Of a stretch of DNA of 11,996 nucleotides, positions 1 through 6,287 are shown one piece after another. A program made the translations under genes and the position numbers. The notes under the pieces are model-generated. The model saw only the letters and a list, made by a program, of their open reading frames with translations. It had not been told where the DNA came from and did not search any database. Positions within the stretch are counted from its first letter, which is position 1; the number at the start of each line of letters is the position of its first letter. Source of the stretch: Flavobacteriaceae bacterium (GTDB lineage Bacteria > Bacteroidota > Bacteroidia > Flavobacteriales > Flavobacteriaceae); NCBI GenBank assembly GCA_013214275.1, contig JABSPP010000021.1, positions 1-11,996 of the forward strand. Direction: 5' to 3'.

Positions 1-2
1 AT

Positions 3-350
3 CCTTTGGAAAAAACGATCATTCATTTTAAGGATAATGGTAAGTATGATATCGTTTCAGAATTTCTGTTCACACCTCCCAATTTAGATGATGCTCGTAT
101 GCGCCATTTGTATGAATACAATAATCTTATCATAGCTAAGATAGAGAGGGGGATTCCCCTTTCTGTTTTAGAACACGAGGATGTCTCTCGTATGCCCACC
201 AATTATTTACTTTGCTCTTTACACGGTTTTGAGGATGCTGCGCTTCAACTAAAAAGAGCTAAGAATTACATTAAAAACTTAGATGATACAACAACCTATG
301 TTAAGTTTAAAGAAGCGTTAAGGGTGTTGCGAAAAGTAAAGTATCAATAG
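3..350 (+). CDS. Unrecognised protein, 3' portion (partial at left edge)
   Basis: This is a plus-strand open frame ending in TAG at 348-350. It stays open to the left edge of the window. A TTG at 6-8 could be its start, giving 114 aa, and TTG starts do occur in this genome, but a longer protein beginning upstream is equally possible. I do not recognise the family. The visible product is soluble, with no membrane segment or signal peptide, and is rich in charged residues. Its C-terminal half looks helical and lysine/arginine-rich, ending in a basic tail (LRVLRKVKYQ). There are no cysteine pairs or nucleotide-binding motifs. It is the only gene on this strand. It converges on the VOC gene with one base between the two stop codons and no obvious hairpin terminator there. 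Confidence 0.6.
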   Translation, partial: PLEKTIIHFKDNGKYDIVSEFLFTPPNLDDARMRHLYEYNNLIIAKIERGIPLSVLEHEDVSRMPTNYLLCSLHGFEDAALQLKRAKNYIKNLDDTTTYVKFKEALRVLRKVKYQ

Positions 351-351
351 G

Positions 352-690
352 TTATTCTGACCAGATCGCTAATTCATTCCCCGAAGGATCTAAAAATTGA
401 AATCGTCGTCCACCGGGAAAAGAGAAAATATCCACAGTAATTTTTCCCCCTACAACTTCTATTTTTTTCAAGATTTCTTCCAGATGTTCGTGGTATAAAA
501 CGACTAATACTCCATTTGAGACTGGGTCTTTGGAAAGTTCAAAACCTCCTTCGATTCCACTTTTGGTAAACGCTGTGTATGTGGGGCCGTAATCGGTAAA
601 TTTCCATCCAAATAATGTCGAGTAAAAGGCCTTCGTTTGTTCTAGGTCGTGTGTCTTAAACTCAATGTAATTGATCGGTGTATTTTGCAT
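352..690 (-). CDS. VOC (glyoxalase/bleomycin-resistance fold) family protein
   Basis: A 112-aa single-chain VOC protein, probably cytoplasmic. Two beta-alpha-beta-beta-beta modules can be read, at residues 5-50 (INYIEFKTHDLEQTKAFYSTLFGW) and about 60-111, ending in the characteristic FLDPSGNELAIW. E10 in the first strand and E106 in the last strand sit where VOC enzymes often place metal ligands, so a metal-dependent lyase, isomerase or dioxygenase role is possible. The substrate cannot be inferred, and this single-domain type usually acts as a dimer. The start is the ATG at 688-690; an upstream ATG at 698-700 is out of frame. It lies 11 nt downstream of the zinc-ribbon gene and is probably the last gene of that operon. 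Family assignment is firm; function is unknown. Confidence 0.9.
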   Translation of the reverse strand: MQNTPINYIEFKTHDLEQTKAFYSTLFGWKFTDYGPTYTAFTKSGIEGGFELSKDPVSNGVLVVLYHEHLEEILKKIEVVGGKITVDIFSFPGGRRFQFLDPSGNELAIWSE

Positions 691-701
691 GGTAGGGCAT
701 T

Positions 702-1817
702 TTATTCTGATGTTCTATTAAAAAAGACAATGGCTGCAATTATAGCAATCACAACAAGAATCACCAATGTAATTTTAATCCAGCTATAGGGTCGCTGACC
801 CTGCACCTCTCCTGTTCTTCCGTTGACTAGAAACTGGTACAATTTATTCTTATATCTGTAGGCACTTACATATACTGGTAATAACAGATGTTTGAAAGTA
901 ATATCGTTATATCTGGTTTTTGTGGAGATAATTCGTTGTACATCTCCACCGATATCTCTTCGGATCAAGGTGCGTATTTTTGGATCCATAATATTTTTGG
1001 CTATGTCAAATCCAGCCTCTAGATCGATTTGATATTTTTCGGTGACAAATCCGCTAAGGTAGCTTTTTTCGAAAGGGACTAAATTTTCCAAATCCCAAGG
1101 CTCTAGCTTGTAAATATATTTTTCTGGCAGTGATGTTGTTGCGGTGACTAAGACATCATCAAAAAATTTAGATACATCACCAAAAGCAGGATACCATCGT
1201 GTTTTTTGAACTTGTCGTGTTTTGGTTACTGATTTTCCATTCTCTGAAGTGGTATAGGTCTCTGTGACGTAATAATGAATACCTCTTTGCCCTGTGTATT
1301 TCGTATATGTATCAGTATCATACGTCCAATAGGGTATGTAAATCCCTTTAAAATGATCAAAGTTTAGTGATGCTTTTTTTAGGTCATTGGGAGCAAACCA
1401 TAACTTTTCAACCCACTTTTTAAAACGAGATTTAGCTGCTTCTTTATCCAGATGAAAGGGGAGTAATGCTTTGGGTTTGATAAGTAATTCCTCATGTAGT
1501 TCTTCAATCACAAGTGCTGTTGAACAATACGGGCAATTAAAGGAGGTTACATGAGGATCTAATGTGGAGGTAGCTCCACAGTTATGACATTTAACAAAGT
1601 TCTCCTTAAATGTATCTTCAGACTTGGACTTGTTGGCAAGGTATTCGTGGAAATCTAATTCTTCAAAATCAGTATCAATTTGAGGAATTTCATTCTCTGC
1701 TCCGCAGTGTTCACAAGTTAAAGATATGGTCCCCGGTCGGTACTTTAGATCTCCACCGCAACTAGTACAAGCAAAAGTGCCAACTTCCCATTCATTTTCC
1801 AGAGTCTCATTCGTCAT
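702..1817 (-). CDS. Double zinc-ribbon, C-terminally membrane-anchored protein (YdjG-like)
   Basis: A 371-aa protein with two N-terminal TFIIB-type zinc ribbons: C17xxC20...C35xxC38 and C77xxC80...C95xxC98. A central region (about 115-340) has many aromatic residues and ends in a conserved-looking LPVYVSAYRYKNKLYQFLVNGRTGEV stretch, split here as LPVYVSAYRY and KNKLYQFLVNGRTGEV. One transmembrane helix at 347-366 is followed by only five residues, so it is a tail-anchored protein with its zinc ribbons in the cytoplasm. The architecture matches Bacillus YdjG, which helps recruit the SPFH protein YdjI and PspA to the membrane; that role here is an inference. The ATG (1815-1817) directly follows the stop codon of the SPFH gene (TAAATG, no spacer), which suggests translational coupling and a shared complex. 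Despite the zinc ribbon it is unlikely to be a transcription factor, given the membrane anchor. Confidence 0.88.
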   Translation of the reverse strand: MTNETLENEWEVGTFACTSCGGDLKYRPGTISLTCEHCGAENEIPQIDTDFEELDFHEYLANKSKSEDTFKENFVKCHNCGATSTLDPHVTSFNCPYCSTALVIEELHEELLIKPKALLPFHLDKEAAKSRFKKWVEKLWFAPNDLKKASLNFDHFKGIYIPYWTYDTDTYTKYTGQRGIHYYVTETYTTSENGKSVTKTRQVQKTRWYPAFGDVSKFFDDVLVTATTSLPEKYIYKLEPWDLENLVPFEKSYLSGFVTEKYQIDLEAGFDIAKNIMDPKIRTLIRRDIGGDVQRIISTKTRYNDITFKHLLLPVYVSAYRYKNKLYQFLVNGRTGEVQGQRPYSWIKITLVILVVIAIIAAIVFFNRTSE

Positions 1818-2912
1818 TTACTCGGGAATTGGAGGTGGGACACTTTCAAATAATGATGATAATTCGTTTAATTGTCCCGCAGAAGCCCAGTTTTCCATCC
1901 CTTTTCGCCATACTAGTGTTTCTCGTGTCAATTCATTTCGTAGTACCATTTCCTTCAGAATGTGGGTAGCAAATGGTCCTTTCTGCTGTCCGTCTATTGC
2001 TACATAATAAGAATACACAGCATTGGGAATTGGAGGAGGTGTTGTTTCATTGGTTGGTTTGCCAGAAAATGTCTGTCCCATCTGATTTGCCATAGCAAAA
2101 CCCATCCCCATACCCATACCAGCTCCTGCTGTTCCACTATCGTTTTCAGCAGCTTTTTCCATGGCTTTGGCAGCTTTGAGTTTCGCCAATTTATCGAGGT
2201 CAATGGCATTCAGTCTGCTTAGTTCAAAAATCTCCTCTTTCACCTCGGGTGGCATAGAAACGTTTTCAATTAAAAACTGGGGAACTTGTAGACCAAATTT
2301 CGCAAACTCAGCATCAGTTACCTCTTGAACGTATTTAGAGATTTCATTCACATTGGAAGCATAATTTTCAATAGGCAGTTTTGCTTCGCCTGCGGCATCG
2401 GTGAACTGAGTTACAATCATACTCCTTAACTGCTCCGAAATTTCCTCAGTTGTAAAATGACCATCGGTTCCTACAATTTCTTTAAGAAATACGGCAGCGT
2501 TTTGTACACGAATCACATAAGTTCCAAAGGCTCTGATTTCTAACATCCCAAAACGAAGATCATTAAGGATAATTGGATTCCGAGTACCCCATTTTTGATC
2601 AGTGATATTTCGGGTACTTACAAAATATACTTCGGCTTTAAAGGGACTGTCAAAACCATATTTCCATCCTTTGAGTGTGGAGAGAATGGGCAGGTTCTGA
2701 GTGGTTAATGTATACATCCCTGGTGTGAAGACATCTGCAATCTGACCTTCATTAACAAAGACAGCCACCTGACCTTCACGAACAGTGAGTTGAGCTCCAT
2801 TTTTTATTTCGTTTTGATACCGCTCAAAGCGGTAAACTAAGGTATTATTGGATGGATCTAACCATTCGATGATATCAATAAATTCGCCTCGTAATTTTTT
2901 AAATAGGTTCAT
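1818..2912 (-). CDS. SPFH-domain protein with C-terminal GYF_2 domain (YdjI / 'virion core protein'-like)
   Basis: A 364-aa protein. Residues about 25-235 form an SPFH (band-7) domain of the YdjI type (VREGQVAVFVNEGQIADVFTPGMYTL; EIRAFGTYVIRV). It is followed by a short charged helix (about 225-256), a Gly/Met-rich linker (about 257-282), a PPPIP motif (292-296), a GYF_2 domain (about 300-355, with YYVAIDGQQKGPF, W335 and W342) and a second PPPIP near the C-terminus (359-363). There is no signal peptide or N-terminal membrane helix, unlike flotillins, so membrane association probably depends on a partner such as the zinc-ribbon membrane protein encoded immediately downstream. In Bacillus the homologous YdjI belongs to the PspA-YdjGHI envelope-stress complex; that is family knowledge, and the same role here is inference. 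The start is the ATG at 2910-2912. It is the first gene of a probable three-gene operon. The automated name 'virion core protein' is misleading and does not indicate a virus. Confidence 0.9.
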   Translation of the reverse strand: MNLFKKLRGEFIDIIEWLDPSNNTLVYRFERYQNEIKNGAQLTVREGQVAVFVNEGQIADVFTPGMYTLTTQNLPILSTLKGWKYGFDSPFKAEVYFVSTRNITDQKWGTRNPIILNDLRFGMLEIRAFGTYVIRVQNAAVFLKEIVGTDGHFTTEEISEQLRSMIVTQFTDAAGEAKLPIENYASNVNEISKYVQEVTDAEFAKFGLQVPQFLIENVSMPPEVKEEIFELSRLNAIDLDKLAKLKAAKAMEKAAENDSGTAGAGMGMGMGFAMANQMGQTFSGKPTNETTPPPIPNAVYSYYVAIDGQQKGPFATHILKEMVLRNELTRETLVWRKGMENWASAGQLNELSSLFESVPPPIPE

Positions 2913-2966
2913 ATGAGTGATTTGGGTGTCTATATGTGTGCAAGATAGGAGATTTGTTACAGAATG

Positions 2967-3003
2967 AAGAATTTCTTAAATGCTTGACTTTCGAGAAATT
3001 CTT
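2967..3003. repeat. 10-bp inverted repeat upstream of the SPFH operon
   Basis: AAGAATTTCT (2967-2976) and AGAAATTCTT (2994-3003) are perfect reverse complements with a 17-nt spacer. The repeat lies 55-91 nt upstream of the SPFH start codon, in the 166-nt gap after the enoyl-CoA hydratase gene. In the direction of transcription no T-run follows it, so it is not a standard terminator. It may be an operator or an RNA structure in the leader. No convincing TTG/TAnnTTTG promoter could be placed in this gap. Confidence 0.4.
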
Positions 3004-3078
3004 TTCAGCTAAAAATGCAATAGTAACTCACTTCAGGGGATAAAATCTCTATTGTCTTATAATTCAACAACCATGTTT

Positions 3079-3861
3079 TTATCTACCGGGAAAATCAGCT
3101 TTTCTCTTTTCTAAAAAGGCAGTTGTTCCTTCTTTAAAATCTTCAGTTCCAAAGCAGTTCCCAAATGCCTCAACTTCTGTTTCGTAACCATTCACACCGT
3201 CTGTATAACATGCATTTACTGCCTTGATGGCACCGCGAATAGCTACTAGAGAATTTCTCATAATCTTATGTGCTATTTTTTGCGTTAAAGGGAGAAGGTC
3301 TTCAGGAGTGGTTACATGGTTAACCAATCCGCAGTTGAGAGCTTCATCTGCAGAAATCATTCCCGCAGTCATGATTAGCTCCATGGCCTTCCCTTTCCCA
3401 ACCAATTGAGGTAGACGTTGTGTTCCTCCATACCCAGGAATTACACCGAGGGATACTTCTGGCAATCCCATCTTTGCGTTGTCTGATGCCATTCTAAAGT
3501 GACACGCCATTGCCAATTCCAAACCACCTCCTAAAGCAAAACCATTCACCGCAGCAATGACAGGTTTCGAGAAATTTTCTATAAAATCAAATACCATTTC
3601 TTGTCCTTTAGCTGCAAGTCTCCCGCCATCGTTAACAGAGAAATGTGCAAATTCAGAGATATCTGCCCCTGCAACAAATGCTTTTTCTCCACTTCCTGTG
3701 AGAATCACTACTTTAATTGTTTCCTGCATCTCAATCTGTACTAAAGCTTCGTGTAACTCCTCTATTGTTAACTTATTGAGGGCATTTAGTTTTGTTGGTC
3801 GATTAATGGTCACGGTGGCGATACCGTTCTCTTGATTAACTAGAATATTTTTAAAATTCAT
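3079..3861 (-). CDS. Enoyl-CoA hydratase / crotonase family protein
   Basis: A 260-aa full-length crotonase. It very likely hydrates trans-2-enoyl-CoA to 3-hydroxyacyl-CoA in fatty-acid or related acyl-CoA degradation, in the cytoplasm. The CoA-binding and oxyanion-hole signatures are present: GEKAFVAGADISEF (58-71) and NGFALGGGLELAMACHFRMA (106-125). Two glutamates, E115 and E135 (LPEVSLGVIPGYGGTQRL), correspond in position and 20-residue spacing to the catalytic pair E144/E164 of rat mitochondrial enoyl-CoA hydratase, so hydratase activity is favoured over isomerase or dehalogenase variants. The C-terminal trimerisation helix (AFLEKRKADFPGR) is intact. The start is the ATG at 3859-3861, 32 nt after the histidine kinase stop, so the two are probably co-transcribed. 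The specific substrate (short-chain, or 3-hydroxybutyryl as in Crt) cannot be fixed from sequence. Confidence 0.93.
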   Translation of the reverse strand: MNFKNILVNQENGIATVTINRPTKLNALNKLTIEELHEALVQIEMQETIKVVILTGSGEKAFVAGADISEFAHFSVNDGGRLAAKGQEMVFDFIENFSKPVIAAVNGFALGGGLELAMACHFRMASDNAKMGLPEVSLGVIPGYGGTQRLPQLVGKGKAMELIMTAGMISADEALNCGLVNHVTTPEDLLPLTQKIAHKIMRNSLVAIRGAIKAVNACYTDGVNGYETEVEAFGNCFGTEDFKEGTTAFLEKRKADFPGR

Positions 3862-3893
3862 GTGGGTTTATTTATGTTGACTTTATTGACTTT

Positions 3894-5351
3894 TTACGAT
3901 GTTTTGGGCAGGATGACTTTAAAGGTTGTGCCAATTCCTTCTGTTGATGTAAAACTTATGGTCCCTTGATAGGCTTCAATAATATTTTTAATGATAGGCA
4001 ACCCCAGCCCCATTCCACTGGACTTGGTTGTGAATTTTGGTTCAAAAATTAAATGTTTTACGTGATCTTCAATTCCTTTTCCGTTATCCTCTACTTCTAT
4101 AACAATGGTATCATCCTCCTGAAAAACCCTTACTTCAATTTTGGGGTTTTCTTTTTTTGTAATGGCTTGTATGGCGTTTTTAATGAGGTTAGTAACGATG
4201 CGAATCAACTGAGTTTTGTCTAAGTTTCCGAAGAGTTCATTGGTAGAGGGTTGATATTTGATATCATGCTCATTAAAGATATCTAAGGCCATTTTTACCA
4301 CACCTATAACTTCAATTTTCTCTTTTTTCTGCTTTGGCATTTTCGCAAAATCTGAGAATGCTGAGGCAATCGAACTCATCACATCAATTTGCTGAATTAA
4401 AGTATTGCTGTATTCTTTAACTTTTTCGCCTATCTTTGGATCGCTTGCATCAAATTTTCGCTCAAAACTTTGTACTGATAATCTCATCGGAGTCAGTGGA
4501 TTTTTGATCTCGTGTGCTACTTGCTTTGCCATTTCTCGCCAGGCTTGCTCTCGCTCGCTTTGTGCGAGTTTTACAGCACTTTCTTCTAGTTGATCAATCA
4601 TATTATTATATGCATCTACTAGGATACTTAACTCAGTACCTGCTCTTTTTAAGATAATTTTCTCATTTCTTTTATAAAATCTTGTCTGGTGCATCTTACT
4701 GGTGATGGCTATAATAGACCGTGTGATGTAACTCGACAAAAAATAGGCTAAAATAATAGCAATTAAAAACATAAAAGAGTACACCAGTGCCAGCATAGAT
4801 AAAAATTCTCGCAATTCTGCCTCTTGCTCTGAATTGTCTTGACGAAACTCTAGCTTGATAATGGCAATCCTTTCTCCTGATGTGTTTTCCAAGTACGTAT
4901 ATGAAGTCTCGTAACTTGCATCTTTCTCTTCTTTTACCTTAAAAATCCTGTTTTCTGGGTGTAATCTTAATGCTTCCAGACGCGCTGAATTTAGGTTTGA
5001 AGGTTTATCGCCTTTAAAGGAATAAGGAATTGATGTTTTTAACAAGTTCCCTTCTAAATCATACATAGTAATTTCTAACTTGTGAATGTCTGAAATCTGG
5101 TAGATCAGTGTCTGAAAAATAGTAGAAAGCTTATCTGTATGAACAGGATAAGAAGTATTTAATAGATCGATTCCAATTCTTTTTTTCACATTCTGCTCCT
5201 TACGTTCAAATCGCTTCTCATTGTATTCTTTGGTTTGCTCGTCATACTGGTAAATCGTTAGGGTGATAATGAGAATGGACGCCATTACAATGAGTAAAAT
5301 CATTGATAGAAAGATTCGAATACGGAGTGATATGTTCTTAAAACGGATCAA
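3894..5351 (-). CDS. Membrane sensor histidine kinase, NtrY-like
   Basis: A 485-aa transmembrane histidine kinase. TM1 is at about 12-33, an extracytoplasmic sensor region of roughly 150 residues follows, and TM2 is at about 186-206. Next come a HAMP-like segment (about 207-262), a DHp helix with phospho-acceptor H280 in AHEIKNPLTPMRL (the NtrY-type H-box), and a HATPase_c domain. That domain has an N-box (N388/N392), G1 DNGKGI (422-427), F-box FEPKFTT (436-442) and G2 GMGLGL (446-451). All catalytic motifs are intact. The start is TTG at 5349-5351: the frame upstream to the stop at 5445-5447 contains no ATG or GTG, and the next internal ATG (M17) would cut into TM1. It begins 16 nt after the PepSY gene stop, so the two are probably co-transcribed. 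No response regulator is encoded in the window; the partner may be encoded elsewhere. The signal is unknown. Confidence 0.93.
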   Translation of the reverse strand: MIRFKNISLRIRIFLSMILLIVMASILIITLTIYQYDEQTKEYNEKRFERKEQNVKKRIGIDLLNTSYPVHTDKLSTIFQTLIYQISDIHKLEITMYDLEGNLLKTSIPYSFKGDKPSNLNSARLEALRLHPENRIFKVKEEKDASYETSYTYLENTSGERIAIIKLEFRQDNSEQEAELREFLSMLALVYSFMFLIAIILAYFLSSYITRSIIAITSKMHQTRFYKRNEKIILKRAGTELSILVDAYNNMIDQLEESAVKLAQSEREQAWREMAKQVAHEIKNPLTPMRLSVQSFERKFDASDPKIGEKVKEYSNTLIQQIDVMSSIASAFSDFAKMPKQKKEKIEVIGVVKMALDIFNEHDIKYQPSTNELFGNLDKTQLIRIVTNLIKNAIQAITKKENPKIEVRVFQEDDTIVIEVEDNGKGIEDHVKHLIFEPKFTTKSSGMGLGLPIIKNIIEAYQGTISFTSTEGIGTTFKVILPKTS

Positions 5352-5367
5352 TTTTTTGTTGCTATTT

Positions 5368-6108
5368 TTATGATTTAAACCTCTTCTTGAGTTTTCTGAT
5401 CGTAGGCGAACTGATAAAAAAAAGATAAAGTCCCGACAAGATAGTTAACAATCCCAATACAGAAAAGATACGTAGTGTCCAGTTGGTAATGGAATCTCTG
5501 GTTTCAAAATCCATGACGTGCATCATCCAGAGGAAATCAAACCGGCGCCAATTGTCATTTCTCACCTTCATTATTTTAGCCATTTCAGGGTGAACATACA
5601 CTGTTGTATTGGTTGGATGGTTCATTGTAATCGCATATACTGGAAGTGGGTTTCCCCGATATTCATGCCCTTTGGTAATGTCTTTTTCAGTGAAGTATTC
5701 TACATGAGAAGTGTCTATCTTCTCATACAATCTACTTTGTACAAAGGACACTGCTGCTGCTTTGCTTAGACTTCCTTGAATACTATTTTTGGAGAGGTTG
5801 ATGAATTTAATATCGTCTTTTCTTGAAACTCTGAGTAAGCTATCTTGGTTAACCACAATTCCTTCTACAGTCTCAATTGGCATTGAGTCAATTTCTTGAA
5901 GGGCTGTCAGTAATTTTCTCACGGGGTCGTTATATGAAAATTGAAATGTGTGTTCTGTCTTATCGAGTAGTGTTTCTCCGTGAACATCATCCATATCATT
6001 CCAGCTGAAATAAAGACCACCTATGGTCCAAAATAGAAACTGAACTCCAATAAATAATCCTAAGTAACGATGTGTCTTACGTGTGTACATTTGCCTTTTT
6101 ATCCCCAT
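5368..6108 (-). CDS. PepSY-type two-transmembrane protein
   Basis: A 246-aa inner-membrane protein of the PepSY-associated TM type. It has a basic N-terminus with KTHRYLG (11-17), TM1 at about 15-35, a large extracytoplasmic domain (about 36-205) and TM2 at about 211-232, with a short, very basic cytoplasmic tail. The extracytoplasmic part contains a PepSY-like unit at about 112-182 (SKAAAVSFVQSRL ... PVYAITM ... TTVYVHPEMAKIMKVR) followed by the RRFDFLWMMHVMDF motif (188-201) just before TM2. Proteins of this group are often linked to iron or siderophore uptake or to sensing at the membrane, but the biochemical role is not known. The start is the ATG at 6106-6108; an internal ATG at residue 7 is possible. 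It heads a probable operon with the histidine kinase, so a role as an accessory sensor or modulator of that kinase is a reasonable inference. A palindrome overlaps its start codon. Confidence 0.85.
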   Translation of the reverse strand: MGIKRQMYTRKTHRYLGLFIGVQFLFWTIGGLYFSWNDMDDVHGETLLDKTEHTFQFSYNDPVRKLLTALQEIDSMPIETVEGIVVNQDSLLRVSRKDDIKFINLSKNSIQGSLSKAAAVSFVQSRLYEKIDTSHVEYFTEKDITKGHEYRGNPLPVYAITMNHPTNTTVYVHPEMAKIMKVRNDNWRRFDFLWMMHVMDFETRDSITNWTLRIFSVLGLLTILSGLYLFFISSPTIRKLKKRFKS

Positions 6109-6128
6109 TAATATAGTGTTTATATTAA
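6108..6128. promoter_or_regulatory. 8-bp A/T palindrome overlapping the PepSY gene start
   Basis: TTAATATA-GTGTT-TATATTAA is a perfect 8-bp inverted repeat with a 5-nt spacer, and its last base is the A of the PepSY ATG. In the mRNA it would form a weak all-A/U hairpin directly in front of the start codon. In DNA it has the size and symmetry of a dimeric repressor operator. Which applies, if either, cannot be told from sequence. Confidence 0.45.
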
Positions 6129-6135
6129 GCCATTA

Positions 6136-6143
6136 CAAAGTAA
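6136..6143 (-). promoter_or_regulatory. Candidate -7 box for the PepSY-kinase operon
   Basis: Read on the minus strand this is TTACTTTG, matching five of the six fixed bases of the Bacteroidota -7 consensus TAnnTTTG. It is placed so that transcription would begin about 20 nt before the PepSY start, just ahead of the palindrome. No TTG -33 element is found at 17-19 nt spacing, so support is modest. Confidence 0.3.
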
Positions 6144-6191
6144 GCAATGCCTTTTTAATTTCATGCCAATTTACAAGATTTTATCATGAAA

Positions 6192-6204
6192 CCCTCATAG
6201 AGGG
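6192..6204 (-). terminator. Short hairpin after leuS, possible terminator
   Basis: On the minus strand CCCTC-TAT-GAGGG forms a perfect 5-bp GC-rich stem with a 3-nt loop, 84-96 nt past the leuS stop codon and followed by TTTCAT. The T-run is short, so intrinsic termination would be weak. It is the only GC-rich hairpin seen in the 179-nt gap between leuS and the PepSY gene. Confidence 0.35.
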
Positions 6205-6287
6205 ATTGGTTAAACAAAGTTCAATACCTCAATAAAAGGTAATGATTAAATACCAGATAGTCCGTGTAAATTTAAACGAGTGAAATA

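Noticed and set aside
1726..2222. Plus-strand open frames and a 69-codon minus-strand frame across the SPFH and zinc-ribbon genes
   Set aside because: They lie inside two well-supported genes, have low-complexity or implausible compositions and match no family; they are antisense or alternate-frame shadows.
1818..2912. Viral origin suggested by the common database name 'virion core protein' for this SPFH type
   Set aside because: The SPFH domain is a cellular band-7 type, and no phage or viral genes accompany it.
3021..3028. TACTATTG-like -7 box (minus strand, about 3014-3028) for the SPFH operon
   Set aside because: One fixed base mismatches and there is no TTG at 17-19 nt upstream; such partial matches are common in AT-rich DNA.
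3877..3894. Direct repeat TTGACTTT twice with 9-nt period between the kinase and the enoyl-CoA hydratase genes
   Set aside because: It is only two 8-bp units overlapping a stop codon in a 32-nt gap, most likely chance or a small slippage event.
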